DNA from: Streptococcus hillyeri
GTDB taxonomy: Bacteria; Bacillota; Bacilli; Lactobacillales; Streptococcaceae
Reading direction: 5' to 3'
DNA length: 50,290 bases
Assembly (NCBI RefSeq): GCF_003686955.1
Contig: NZ_RCVM01000015.1
Span: forward strand, 1-50,290
The notes beneath the pieces were generated by a model. That model worked only from the letters and a program-made list of their open reading frames with translations, did not search any database and had not been told where the DNA came from. Of the stretch, positions 25,856-35,204 are shown in pieces. Made by a program: the position numbers and the translations under genes. Position 1 is the stretch's first letter. Each line of letters opens with the position of its first letter.

Positions 25856-27097
25856 TTATTCAATACTAGATAAAAATTCTTGATATTTTTCTTGTAATTG
25901 ATACTCTGTAAGTTGCTTAAAATGTAAACCATCTGTCGTTTGATGATAATCTAAATGACCATCTTTAGAAATATATTGATTAATATCTAATAAAGCAATT
26001 TGATGTTCTGTACAAAAACTCTCTAGCCATCTATTTAATTGATTAATATCACTATTGTTTACATTTTCCCTAAAAAGAGTATAACCAATAGTTGTCACGC
26101 TTAATTTTATTTCCTTTGAGTCTAAAATATCAAACAGCCTTTCAAAATTTTTAAAAATAGTGTTAATAGAGTACTTTGTAATCAAATCATTAACACCAAT
26201 TGATAAAAAAATTTCTTTAACATTATCAGACAAAACTAATTCTATGTTCTCTAGCAAAGTCGCTAAAGTCAAGCCTCCCTGAGAGTAATTAACAAATCCA
26301 TCTACTTTTAAATCTAATGTTCTAGAGTCTCCTAAAATAACCCTTTGAGCACTAGAATCTACTAATTTTTTAAAACCGTTACGATAAAATGCTTTGTTTT
26401 CTTTCTCTCTTCTTTTATAATCAAAGAAAATTTGCCCAATAACATGAGTAAAATCATCTCTTGTGTCAACATCTAGAGAAAATTCTTTATCCATTTTATA
26501 AGCGTATGTTTTTGGAGTAAAAAAACTTTTTGACGACAAGTAAGTTTGTTTATCTGAAATATAAATAGCCCCATTTGGATAATACAATGTCTCTAGATTT
26601 TGTCTACGATATCCCCTATCAACTCCGATTATATCCTGAGCAAAACCTTCCTCTGATAACGTTGAAAACAGTCTAGGGTGTTTGTCAATCTCAGAAAAGC
26701 TAACTACATTATCCACATCATGAGAAGTGTAGTAACTAATAGCTTCTCTAATATGCCAATCCTTTCTTAGGGGAGAGGTCACTTGTAACAATACAAATAC
26801 TTGTTCATCTTCATAAGGTAATAAAAAGTCCTCCAACATATCATAAGTTGTAGCTGTATCAGTCGCTAAATGCTTATCTCTCAGAATAACTGAAACCCCT
26901 CTAGTCTCGCAAATCTCTTTATAAAGTTCTGAATCTGTGCTGACATAGATATCTTCCTTTGCGAAGCAACCTGAATTAATTGCTGCATCTATGGTATGAA
27001 ATAGCATCGGTTTACCATCTAAAAACAACATATTCTTATTAGGTAACCCTTTTGAACCTGATCGTGCAGGTATCAAACAAATTGGCCTCATCTTCAC
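25856..27097 (-). CDS. neuA: CMP-sialic acid synthetase fused to an SGNH O-acetylesterase domain
   Basis: 413 residues, the size of the bifunctional NeuA of group B streptococci. Residues 1-230 are the cytidylyltransferase: CLIPARSGSKGLPNKN binds CTP, followed by LLQVTSPLRKDWHI and FSLDVDTRDDF with metal-binding Asp. Residues about 245-413 are an SGNH hydrolase: VILGDSRTLD (block I), LSIGVNDL (block III) and TTDGLHFKQ (catalytic Asp and His). In the known homologue this domain removes O-acetyl groups from sialic acid. It activates sialic acid as CMP-sugar for the sialyltransferase encoded upstream and is the last neu gene. Confidence 0.93.
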   Translation of the reverse strand: MKMRPICLIPARSGSKGLPNKNMLFLDGKPMLFHTIDAAINSGCFAKEDIYVSTDSELYKEICETRGVSVILRDKHLATDTATTYDMLEDFLLPYEDEQVFVLLQVTSPLRKDWHIREAISYYTSHDVDNVVSFSEIDKHPRLFSTLSEEGFAQDIIGVDRGYRRQNLETLYYPNGAIYISDKQTYLSSKSFFTPKTYAYKMDKEFSLDVDTRDDFTHVIGQIFFDYKRREKENKAFYRNGFKKLVDSSAQRVILGDSRTLDLKVDGFVNYSQGGLTLATLLENIELVLSDNVKEIFLSIGVNDLITKYSINTIFKNFERLFDILDSKEIKLSVTTIGYTLFRENVNNSDINQLNRWLESFCTEHQIALLDINQYISKDGHLDYHQTTDGLHFKQLTEYQLQEKYQEFLSSIE

Positions 27098-27107
27098 ATC
27101 CTCAACT

Positions 27108-27737
27108 CTATTTTATTTTCCGTGCTGGCGTTCCAACATATGTCCCTGATTCCGTAAGGCTTTTAACCACAACAGCACCTGCACCAAGAACTATTTCATC
27201 AGCCAACTCAACTAATTGAATAAGAACACTTCCACTTCCAATATAACAGCCTTGTCCAATGTTACATAGACCATTAATTGTCGCCCTAGGAGTAATATTA
27301 CAATGTGCCTTAATAATGGTGTGATGTTCTACAATCGCTGATGTATTGATAATACAATTATCCCCAATCACACTATCTGAACCAATAAAGGCTGAAAAGC
27401 CAACAAATATACCTTTTCCACTCAGTTGTGCTGTGGGCATAATAGCTGATTGTGGGCTAATAATATTAAACAAGGCATCATAATGTTGTTCTGAAATCAA
27501 TTCAAAAATTTCTTTCCTTTTTTTATTATCCCCAATCGTTACAAAAACTAAATCAACCTTTCCCTCCTCTAAAAAGGTCACACTATCTGCTAAAGTCCCA
27601 TAAACCGGAAATCCTCGATAGTTTTCTATCGGTTTATCATCAAAATAGCCGATAAACTGATACTTTTCTTGATTTAAATAAGGTAATACTCCGTCTGAAA
27701 AACTTCCTGCTCCTAAAAATGCAACTCTTGTTTTCAT
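27108..27737 (-). CDS. neuD: Sialic acid O-acetyltransferase NeuD
   Basis: 209 residues. The N-terminal Rossmann-like part has VAFLGAGSFSDGVLPYL and VFVTIGDNKKRKEI. The C-terminal left-handed beta helix follows the hexapeptide pattern: SGKGIFVGFSAFIGSDSVIG, CIINTSAIVEHHTIIKAHC, CYIGSGSVLIQLV. A catalytic His is probably in VEHHTII. In homologous loci NeuD acetylates sialic acid in the cytoplasm before activation. It is coupled to neuC by a four-base overlap and followed ten bases later by neuA, whose esterase domain can reverse the reaction. Confidence 0.9.
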   Translation of the reverse strand: MKTRVAFLGAGSFSDGVLPYLNQEKYQFIGYFDDKPIENYRGFPVYGTLADSVTFLEEGKVDLVFVTIGDNKKRKEIFELISEQHYDALFNIISPQSAIMPTAQLSGKGIFVGFSAFIGSDSVIGDNCIINTSAIVEHHTIIKAHCNITPRATINGLCNIGQGCYIGSGSVLIQLVELADEIVLGAGAVVVKSLTESGTYVGTPARKIK

Positions 27738-28885
27738 TCACATTCCCCCTTTACATCATAGAAATCTTTAGCAGTTGTAATACCATCAATTAGGGCTTTT
27801 TTTATTGCCTTATAAGCCAACTGACTAGAGTTCTCCTTTTCATAAGGATTCCAAAATATCTTGATAGTATTTAACTGTTGTAATCCTTTTAGAATAGCAT
27901 CCTGTTCTACTGGAACATCTATAACAGATGGACCGTGTAGACGCCCTTTTTGCCTATCTCCAATATTCAACGTTGGCTTCTCTAACGAGGGGACTTCGAT
28001 TAGTCCTGATGAGGAATTGCCAATCAACCCTTTTGAATGACGAATAAGCGAATGATACTGCTGTGTCGTTAATGAACGATAAAGACTACTTCCTTTATGT
28101 TTCTTTAAAAAGCGGTTAATCTGTGCCATAATTAAATCTGATCCAGTGTCTGAATTAGAACCGATAAAGATATAGGACTCTTTAAATATTTCAAGTGCAG
28201 AGAGTAACGCAATAATTTGAGCTTCCGCATCCTGTTCATCATCTAATGTCACTGGATGAAATAAGACAACATAATAGTCGTTAGGTAATGCTTGCCCCAA
28301 CTGCTCTTCTAACTCCCCTTTATGAAGTTTCGGAAGTTTTAAAGCGTTTTCTACTCCTAGAGATCCTGTATTAATCACTTTGTCAGGTGACTCACCTAAT
28401 TGAATAATTCTCTGACGATAGTCTTCCGTCGAAGCTAGGTGTAGATGGCTCATCTTTGTAATGGCATGCCGAATATACTCATCAAAATTTCCTAATGTTT
28501 TTTCACCTCCATGTAAATGACATACTGGAATATTATAGATTAAAGCAACATTAGCAACAGCTAACATTTCATAGCGATCTCCCAAAATCACAATCAAATC
28601 ATAGGAATTTTCAGAAAAATATGAGGATAAAGCCACTTGCAGAGTTGATATTGCCGTTGTCACGGTCTGCTTAGAGGTATCTTTTAAATCTAGAAATATT
28701 TTTTTCGCAATCACATAGCCATCATTCTCAATGACACGATAAGTCATGCCGTATTTTTCTTCCATATGCATTGCTGTTGCCACAATATCTAATTGGCATT
28801 CAGGATCATTCCACAACTTTTCAATTAACGGTTTCATAATACCATATTCCGCCCGCGATCCTGTTATCAAACAAATATTATACAT
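27734..28885 (-). CDS. neuC: UDP-GlcNAc 2-epimerase (hydrolysing) NeuC
   Basis: 383 residues. The enzyme converts UDP-GlcNAc to ManNAc and UDP, the first committed step of sialic acid synthesis. ICLITGSRAEYGIMKPLIEK, VILGDRYEMLA, HLHGGEKTLGNFDEYIRHAI and NSSSGLIEVPSL are all family hallmarks, including the sugar-nucleotide-binding SSSG region. The start overlaps the acyltransferase gene by eight bases and the end overlaps neuD by four, so the four genes are tightly coupled. Confidence 0.94.
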   Translation of the reverse strand: MYNICLITGSRAEYGIMKPLIEKLWNDPECQLDIVATAMHMEEKYGMTYRVIENDGYVIAKKIFLDLKDTSKQTVTTAISTLQVALSSYFSENSYDLIVILGDRYEMLAVANVALIYNIPVCHLHGGEKTLGNFDEYIRHAITKMSHLHLASTEDYRQRIIQLGESPDKVINTGSLGVENALKLPKLHKGELEEQLGQALPNDYYVVLFHPVTLDDEQDAEAQIIALLSALEIFKESYIFIGSNSDTGSDLIMAQINRFLKKHKGSSLYRSLTTQQYHSLIRHSKGLIGNSSSGLIEVPSLEKPTLNIGDRQKGRLHGPSVIDVPVEQDAILKGLQQLNTIKIFWNPYEKENSSQLAYKAIKKALIDGITTAKDFYDVKGECE

Positions 28886-29891
28886 GTTTACACTTTCCTA
28901 ATAAGTTTCTAACGTCAAAACGTATCTTTTCCTCTAATAAATAAAATAGTATACCAAAACTTACACAACTAAGAACACTAAATAAGGTCATTGTTAATAC
29001 TAGATTTCCCAATAACTGATTTAGTTTATTGAATCCAAATGCAAAATAAACCATTTGAACCAGGTAAATATGATAGGTCGCAGATGATACCAATACTAAC
29101 AACCGCTGCAACCAACCAGCATTAACCTTGATATTACTACTCATGATGAAAATAGACCACACAAATGGATAAAAGAAAGATAAGGTATTTTGACTTCTCC
29201 AATCAGGCTGAGCAAGACTCTCTAATCCTAAATACTCTACACCTAATATATAGCAAGCACTTAATATTCCTAATAAAACCCAACCTTTTGTTAGTCGTAT
29301 TTGCCTTATTCCATAAAGCATTCCTAATTCAATTGGCAAGACAAAGCGAATCAAGCTAAATCGATAATCTTCATTAGGCATCTGAGTAACATCTCTGAAC
29401 CACTCTATTAAAAAGCTCATTACTGTAATGATGATAATTCCCCCAACTGGCTGTTTTCTCATTAAAAGTAAAACCATTGGAAGAAGTATAATCATTTCAA
29501 AGAGCAAAGGAATGTAGTAGGATCCTGGACCAATCCCTCCTGATAGCAAGAGGTAAAGACTAGCTTGAGGAAGCCGTCCATCTCTAATCGTCAATACTAG
29601 CATTTCCAGCACAAAAACCACTATATATGCCCATATAATACGATTTATTCTCTTAAATACATACTGCTTAGAACCTAATGTATCAGCTAATAGTGACTGG
29701 CTACTACTATATCGACGGGCAAAACTATAACCTGAAACCATCATAAACAAAGGGACAGCATGCAAAATATGATAGGGGGCTACTAAATTACTACGCTGTG
29801 CTATCGTTAAACAATGAAGCAGTATTACTGATATTATTGCAAAACTTTTAATAACATCAATTCCCCAATCTCTTTTTTTCATCTCTACCAT
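28878..29891 (-). CDS. Membrane acyltransferase (acyltransferase-3 family), probable glycan or sialic acid O-acetyltransferase
   Basis: 337 residues, about ten membrane segments. The N terminus shows DWGIDVIKSFAIISVILLH, with a conserved His, and HAVPLFMMVSGYSFARRYS, which match the acyltransferase-3 family. The ATG at 29891 uses GAGGATT at the end of neuB as its ribosome binding site. These proteins move acetyl groups across the membrane to sugars. Placement between neuB and neuC, which is not the order I know from group B streptococcus or S. suis serotype 2, suggests a role on sialic acid or on the finished repeat unit. Substrate not determined. Confidence 0.82.
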   Translation of the reverse strand: MVEMKKRDWGIDVIKSFAIISVILLHCLTIAQRSNLVAPYHILHAVPLFMMVSGYSFARRYSSSQSLLADTLGSKQYVFKRINRIIWAYIVVFVLEMLVLTIRDGRLPQASLYLLLSGGIGPGSYYIPLLFEMIILLPMVLLLMRKQPVGGIIIITVMSFLIEWFRDVTQMPNEDYRFSLIRFVLPIELGMLYGIRQIRLTKGWVLLGILSACYILGVEYLGLESLAQPDWRSQNTLSFFYPFVWSIFIMSSNIKVNAGWLQRLLVLVSSATYHIYLVQMVYFAFGFNKLNQLLGNLVLTMTLFSVLSCVSFGILFYLLEEKIRFDVRNLLGKCKHV

Positions 29892-29897
29892 GATGGA

Positions 29898-30920
29898 TTA
29901 ATCCTCAATTTGATTTACAAAACGATCATCTCGAATATTTTGGTCTTCTTCAAAATCCTCTTGAGCCGTTTTTCCTAGAATGTCATACCAAGCCATAGGT
30001 GAAATACCATTTCCTGGTCGTTTGACAGTAATGTTGTCAACCGTAAAAACCTCTCCTTTTTGGATAGGACGCGCCGCAACAATTGATTTACGAGCAACAA
30101 TCATGTTTTTTTCTTCAACTGGATCAGGATATTTTTCAAAACGTCCAAGAGATTTTTCAACAATTCTTATGCCTTTGACAAGGGCAGCCAAAATGTCAGG
30201 AGTCGCACTAGCTTTATGATCCGGACCTTCCATATCGTTATCTAGCGTAAAATGTTTTTCAATGACTTCTGCCCCCATGGCAACCGCTGCAATAGGTACT
30301 TCTGAACCAATGCTATGATCTGAATAGCCAATCGTCAACTCAGGAAACGCCTCTTTCAAAGTATGGATAACATTCAAATTCAAGGCTTCATAAGGAGTTG
30401 GATATTCTGTTGTACAATGGAGGATAGAAATATCTTGCGTCCCATTAGCCTGTAAAATCTCAACCGCCTGATGAACTTCAGACATAACCGCCATCCCAGT
30501 TGATAAAATCACTTTTTTCTTCTGTTGCCCAATTTTTTCCAAGTAAGGTAAATTCGTAATTTCTCCAGATGGAATCTTATAAACAGGCATATCTGTCGAT
30601 ATCAAAAAATCAAGCGATTCCATATCAAAAGGTGTTGAAAAGACATCTACACCTTTTGATAAACAATAATCACGTAGCTCTAAATATTCTTCAAATGACA
30701 ATTCTAAACGACGCGTCATTTCAAGTTGACTATCTTCTGTTCCAGTTGTTACTTTTTGATAATCTGCCTTCGGGGCATATTTAGAAATGAGCTTATCTGC
30801 TTTAAAAGTTTGAAATTTGACTGCATCGACACCACAGTCTACTGCGACATCCACCATTTTCTTCGCTAGTTGAAAATCACCATTGTGATTACAACCAATT
30901 TCTGCAATAATATAAACCAT
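29898..30920 (-). CDS. neuB: N-acetylneuraminate synthase NeuB
   Basis: 340 residues. The NeuB domain begins IAEIGCNHNGDFQLAKKMVD and has the phosphoenolpyruvate and ManNAc-binding parts VKFQTFKADKLIS, FDMESLDFL and LHCTTEYPTPYEALNLN. Metal-binding His and Glu are in GYSDHSIGSE and VIEKHFTLD. The C-terminal SAF (antifreeze-like) domain has ARKSIVAARPIQKGEVFTVD. It condenses ManNAc with phosphoenolpyruvate to give sialic acid. It is followed six bases later by the acyltransferase gene. Confidence 0.96.
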   Translation of the reverse strand: MVYIIAEIGCNHNGDFQLAKKMVDVAVDCGVDAVKFQTFKADKLISKYAPKADYQKVTTGTEDSQLEMTRRLELSFEEYLELRDYCLSKGVDVFSTPFDMESLDFLISTDMPVYKIPSGEITNLPYLEKIGQQKKKVILSTGMAVMSEVHQAVEILQANGTQDISILHCTTEYPTPYEALNLNVIHTLKEAFPELTIGYSDHSIGSEVPIAAVAMGAEVIEKHFTLDNDMEGPDHKASATPDILAALVKGIRIVEKSLGRFEKYPDPVEEKNMIVARKSIVAARPIQKGEVFTVDNITVKRPGNGISPMAWYDILGKTAQEDFEEDQNIRDDRFVNQIED

Positions 30921-30926
30921 TTATTT

Positions 30927-32330
30927 TTATCCTTTCTTATTGACAATCGTTTGATAAATTACTTTCAAATCTTTTTTAAAATAAATTCCATATGCAATTA
31001 AAACTCCAATTCCAAAACTCCAGCGTATCAGTAAACTATTTAAAAAATAATTCATCAGTAGAGCATACCCAATAGCAATCATAGATAGTAAGCTGTACAA
31101 CTTGACACCTACTTCATTATACTGATAGCGTTTTTTAGAAATTATATGATGAAAAATTAATAGACTCAAATAAGATAATACTGTAGCAAAAGCTGCTCCA
31201 TAAATTCCCATCTTAGGAATAAAAAAGTAATTTAAAACAACATTAATCACTCCTGCCGCAATCGTACCAATTGGAATCATCTTTGTATTTGCATGGTAAA
31301 ATTGAATATTTACTGGAAAAGTATAAAGAAAAACAAAGAAATAACTAATAATAATCATTGCTATAAAATCAATACTTTGATTATATTTTTCACCACCCAT
31401 AATCAAAGCTAAATCAGGAAAAATCGTTAAATAACCTAATGTCAAAAATAGCCCTAGCGCTAAATAACGTAAAGTATAATGTTTAAGCCCTTTGTCTTCC
31501 TTTTTCTTAGCTTCAAAAAACCATGGAATCCATGCTAAATTAATACTATTCAAAACAGTTTGGATAATCATTCCCATCGTATAACCAAAGCTATAGATAG
31601 CAACCTCCCTAATTGATAACATTCTCCCAAGCATAATTCTATCAAGCTGATTCAAAATTAGATGTCCAAGTTGATGAAAAATCAATGGGAGAGAAATCAT
31701 TAAAATAAATGAAAGATATCGCTTATCAAAAAATGCTTGTTTTTTCTGCTCGAAATACAATACAGCAATTAACATAAGAATGGTACTTGGAATCATTCCT
31801 CCGTAAACACGCGCTAAGAAATCATCCTCCATCACTGTTATAAACCCTAAAGAAATGGTTGTGGTCATAATTGCACTACCTAGAGAAAGCAAAAAATTTG
31901 CAATGCTTTCTTGCTTTTGAATGAAGTAGGAACCCAAAAAACCTGAACAATAGCCGTTAAATGTCTGAATTGCCATAAGAGTTATCACCAGACCTGAAAA
32001 TCCCAAAAGATCTCCGATTACATTTCGTAATAAAATTATAATCATAATCAAAGCAATCGCAAACAAATTGGAAAAATGAAAGGCGCTAACAGCATATCTA
32101 TCGTATTCTCCTCCATATTTTACTTTAGCTGGCCCCAAAGAACCTGCTACCTGTAAACCAATCACCAGACCTAAAATACTCATATAGGAAGAAAATAAAC
32201 TAAATTTCCCAAATACTTCTTGAGAAAGCACCCGCGTATATATTGGAAGAGTAATGAAACCAATTGCTTGAACAAATACATTCCCTAATGTATAAAGCAC
32301 ACCAGACGTCATTAATTTTTTTGTATTCAT
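30927..32330 (-). CDS. wzx: Repeat-unit flippase (Wzx-type, MATE-like superfamily)
   Basis: 467 residues, hydrophobic throughout with 12-14 predicted helices. It starts MNTKKLMTSGVLYTLGNVFVQA, a typical polysaccharide-exporter N terminus. RVLSQEVFGKFSLFSSYMS and LDRIMLGRMLSIREVAIYS, with its conserved basic and acidic residues, also fit. It moves lipid-linked repeat units to the outer face of the membrane for polymerisation. It overlaps the sialyltransferase by four bases, so it would export units already sialylated. Confidence 0.9.
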   Translation of the reverse strand: MNTKKLMTSGVLYTLGNVFVQAIGFITLPIYTRVLSQEVFGKFSLFSSYMSILGLVIGLQVAGSLGPAKVKYGGEYDRYAVSAFHFSNLFAIALIMIIILLRNVIGDLLGFSGLVITLMAIQTFNGYCSGFLGSYFIQKQESIANFLLSLGSAIMTTTISLGFITVMEDDFLARVYGGMIPSTILMLIAVLYFEQKKQAFFDKRYLSFILMISLPLIFHQLGHLILNQLDRIMLGRMLSIREVAIYSFGYTMGMIIQTVLNSINLAWIPWFFEAKKKEDKGLKHYTLRYLALGLFLTLGYLTIFPDLALIMGGEKYNQSIDFIAMIIISYFFVFLYTFPVNIQFYHANTKMIPIGTIAAGVINVVLNYFFIPKMGIYGAAFATVLSYLSLLIFHHIISKKRYQYNEVGVKLYSLLSMIAIGYALLMNYFLNSLLIRWSFGIGVLIAYGIYFKKDLKVIYQTIVNKKG

Positions 32331-33235
32331 GTCATATCCTTCAAATCAAATAAGACTATTTTTTCTTCTACGCAGTTTAAAAAATCTAAAGCAGTCGAGG
32401 AATGTGTAATACCTATATTGAATTTATGCTCACCAAATATGTCTAAAATCTCAATTGGATAAGAATTTGAAAGAATTGTAGCATTAAATTTACTATAATC
32501 CGTATAATCTCTAGGATGAACTTTTAAATAGATATGATAATCAGAATATTTTTCTACTATTTTTGAATAAAATTGAATATGTTCTTCATAACTCATTCCC
32601 CATTGAACATCTGAATGTAACGGTTGAGTCAATATCAGTACAGATGGCTGTTGTATTTTAATCGGTTCATAATCAAAAAGATTAAAAATTATCTCTTTTT
32701 TCGAAACTTCCATCTCCTCAAAAAGCTGCTTTCTTGGAACTTCAATAAACTTATTATAGCGACTATCACGAGGTATTCCAGCTATTGAATTCGCTTCAAT
32801 ATCTATACAATATTTACTATATCCATGTACTTTAGGGATACCCTTTAAAAAAAATCGCCACCAGCTATATTTATGCTGAGATGGATATAAAAAGCAATTA
32901 TAACCATCTTCCAATAAATGATAATTAATTTTTTTTCTATGTAAATACCACCCAATATGATTAGCATCAATAAACATATATATTTCTTTAACTTTTTCCA
33001 ATAGCTTATCCATCATATCCAGTTGTTCCTGTTTATATATAGGATAACGACTATATACTAGATTATCTGTGAATACAACTGCTTCTATGCCATCTATTTC
33101 ATTTAACCTCAAACAAAACTTCTCTGCATCAACGATGCCATCTAGAAGTACAATTTTATTGTATTCTTCCAAATTAATCTTTAGTAACGCCACTATCAAA
33201 TGATAAACAGTAGAGCACACATATAATTTTTTCAT
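32327..33235 (-). CDS. Capsular polysaccharide sialyltransferase (GT52-like)
   Basis: 302 residues. LYVCSTVYHLIVALLK at the N terminus is typical of streptococcal capsule sialyltransferases (CpsK/Cps2N-like). Further motifs are LLEDGYNCFLYPS (the E/D-D-G motif) and IYLKVHPRDYTDYS (the HP motif), followed by ITHSSTALDFL near the end (the S-S/T motif). All three conserved sialyl motifs of this group are therefore present. It uses CMP-sialic acid made by NeuA. No membrane segment is apparent. Linkage (2,3 or 2,6) cannot be predicted from this. Confidence 0.78.
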   Translation of the reverse strand: MKKLYVCSTVYHLIVALLKINLEEYNKIVLLDGIVDAEKFCLRLNEIDGIEAVVFTDNLVYSRYPIYKQEQLDMMDKLLEKVKEIYMFIDANHIGWYLHRKKINYHLLEDGYNCFLYPSQHKYSWWRFFLKGIPKVHGYSKYCIDIEANSIAGIPRDSRYNKFIEVPRKQLFEEMEVSKKEIIFNLFDYEPIKIQQPSVLILTQPLHSDVQWGMSYEEHIQFYSKIVEKYSDYHIYLKVHPRDYTDYSKFNATILSNSYPIEILDIFGEHKFNIGITHSSTALDFLNCVEEKIVLFDLKDMT

Positions 33236-33239
33236 ATCA

Positions 33240-34241
33240 TTAATTGCTTCCTTTTAATTTATCAAATAATCTTCTCTTACGTATCTTAAAATGCTTCTTT
33301 TTTAATGAATAAATCAATTTTATTTTGTGAAAATTAAAATAATACTTCCTAATTAAGTGAAAATTTTCTGGGGTAATATTTTTATACTCTAGATTTTCAA
33401 AAACATTTGGAATAATTTTATACAAAGAGCTATTTGGAGCAATAGTAACTTTCATTTCTCGTTTTTGAAGATGGATGTACATGTACTCACGTTTTTTTAA
33501 TTGATTGTCTTTCATGAAATATTGGAAAATTTTTCCATTATCATAAACAAAAAGTGTATCTCCATCCCTATCTACATAACCTTCTTTTTTGATATTTATA
33601 ATACCACCCTTAGCAGGCATCCTGACAACATAAAATTTTGTACCATGAGTATAAATATCAGCACTAAAATTTTCGTTATATACTTTTTTTGAACTCTGTT
33701 CATAAATATAGTTAATCCCATGTTCAAAAGCTTCATCAAAATGTTGACTTTCCCAACTATGAAATATTTCATGCCATCGCTTCTTGCCTTTGATTTCTTC
33801 AAAAAACATTTTAGTATTTTCATCATTATTTTTAAATAAGGTGCAATGACCTAGAAAAAACAATTTATCATAATCTTTTTCAAGCACCGGTTCAAGATAA
33901 CGATCCAAATCGCCAAATATCAAATCTGTATCACAATATCCCCAATAATCATACTCCTTTAAATGTTCTTTAAAAATTAGACCGTATGCAGGACGAAAAT
34001 CACATAGTTTGTATGCTTGTTCTAACCTGGATTCTAATCCTAATTGTGAATTGATTAACTTCTCTATATCGTTTAGGGTAGTATAATGTACCTTTACATT
34101 TGATGGATAGCAATACTCTGTCCTATCATCTGTAAAAATTAAAAAATCCACATATTTTTTACCTGCACATGAATTTAAAAATAACTGGAAATAATTTGGA
34201 AATTTTCCAAAATGGGGAATAATAAAAATAGCTTTTTTCAT
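33240..34241 (-). CDS. DUF6625-like putative glycosyltransferase, copy 1
   Basis: 333 residues. FIIPHFGKFPNYFQLFLNSC opens the protein, YKLCDFRPAYGLIF follows, then YDYWGYCDTDLIFGDLDRYL, with a DxD motif (DTD) of nucleotide-sugar transferases. FFLGHCTLFKN continues the conserved core. These features match a family of capsule-locus proteins with a GT-A-like core, and a sugar-transfer role is an inference. It is a paralogue of the gene at 35198, sharing most of the first 140 residues. Very AT-rich, like the whole block. It lies nine bases after the GT2 gene. Confidence 0.7.
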   Translation of the reverse strand: MKKAIFIIPHFGKFPNYFQLFLNSCAGKKYVDFLIFTDDRTEYCYPSNVKVHYTTLNDIEKLINSQLGLESRLEQAYKLCDFRPAYGLIFKEHLKEYDYWGYCDTDLIFGDLDRYLEPVLEKDYDKLFFLGHCTLFKNNDENTKMFFEEIKGKKRWHEIFHSWESQHFDEAFEHGINYIYEQSSKKVYNENFSADIYTHGTKFYVVRMPAKGGIINIKKEGYVDRDGDTLFVYDNGKIFQYFMKDNQLKKREYMYIHLQKREMKVTIAPNSSLYKIIPNVFENLEYKNITPENFHLIRKYYFNFHKIKLIYSLKKKHFKIRKRRLFDKLKGSN

Positions 34242-34250
34242 ATACTTTCC

Positions 34251-35204
34251 TCATCTCTTATAAATAGCAGCAAAGTTTAAAAGCATTAACCAATAGATTG
34301 AACGATACATTTTTTTGTTAAACAGAAATGCCAATAATTGATTATGCTCTCCTCCTTTTACCTTTAGATTAAAATCTATCATATGGTGAAAATCTTTGGT
34401 CTGCGCAAGAAAGTTTTCTTTCGAAATATTTACCCCTATTTCATCCAGTGCGAAATTTTTATACAATTTCATAAATGTGTTACTCAGTGCAACATCAGAA
34501 GTTAAAAATTCACTAGCAATCCTATAGCAATCTTTCATCTCATCAATTTTACCTCCATAAAATTGTCGAGATAAGGAATTATCTGTTAATTCGACACAAT
34601 AGGCTACCGTTGGATCAACAACAGCTTCTTTACAGTACTTATAATAAGTATAATTAAATTGTAAATCTTCAGAATAACGCGAGTTTGCATTATAATATAA
34701 ATTATGTTCACGTTGAATACTTGTTTTGAATAACCTGACCATTGTTGAATTCAGTCGTTCTAAATTCTCATAATTGGAAAATAATAAATTCAATGAATAA
34801 ATCCCTTTATTTAACCAAAGACTATTTGTGATTAATTTATCGTTCTTATAATGTGTAAAACTATACAATGACAAATCTTTATCCAAATACTGTGACATTA
34901 CTTTAAAAATCCCTTTGGGCAAATAATCATCACTATCTAAAATCATAAAATGATTGCCAGAAATATAATTTAGAGCAACATTTTTTGTCCTACTTAAGCC
35001 CTTATTTTCTTGACTAATATAAACAATATTGGAATATTTCTCTTGGTACGACTGGATAATGTTAGGAGTTTGATCTGTTGAACCATCATTCACAATCACC
35101 ATTTCATAACTGCAGCCTGTCTGAGCTAAGACACTTTCAATACACTTTGCAATGGTGGCCTCTGCATTGTAAGCAGGAATAATCACACTAATATCTACTA
35201 CCAT
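34251..35204 (-). CDS. GT2-family glycosyltransferase
   Basis: 317 residues with the GT-A fold: VDISVIIPAYNAEATIAKCI at the start, EMVIVNDGSTDQTPNIIQ, then HFMILDSDDYLPKGIF with a DSDD metal motif. The C-terminal part is family specific, with no membrane segment. It should transfer one sugar of the repeat unit from a nucleotide donor at the inner face of the membrane. Acceptor and donor are unknown. It overlaps the DUF6625-like gene ahead of it by seven bases and forms the second half of a repeated gene pair. Confidence 0.85.
   Translation of the reverse strand: MVVDISVIIPAYNAEATIAKCIESVLAQTGCSYEMVIVNDGSTDQTPNIIQSYQEKYSNIVYISQENKGLSRTKNVALNYISGNHFMILDSDDYLPKGIFKVMSQYLDKDLSLYSFTHYKNDKLITNSLWLNKGIYSLNLLFSNYENLERLNSTMVRLFKTSIQREHNLYYNANSRYSEDLQFNYTYYKYCKEAVVDPTVAYCVELTDNSLSRQFYGGKIDEMKDCYRIASEFLTSDVALSNTFMKLYKNFALDEIGVNISKENFLAQTKDFHHMIDFNLKVKGGEHNQLLAFLFNKKMYRSIYWLMLLNFAAIYKR

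Noticed and set aside
25856..27097. NeuA looked too long, suggesting a false fusion
   Set aside because: Bifunctional NeuA with a C-terminal SGNH esterase is known in group B streptococci and has this length; the frame is continuous and both domains are intact.
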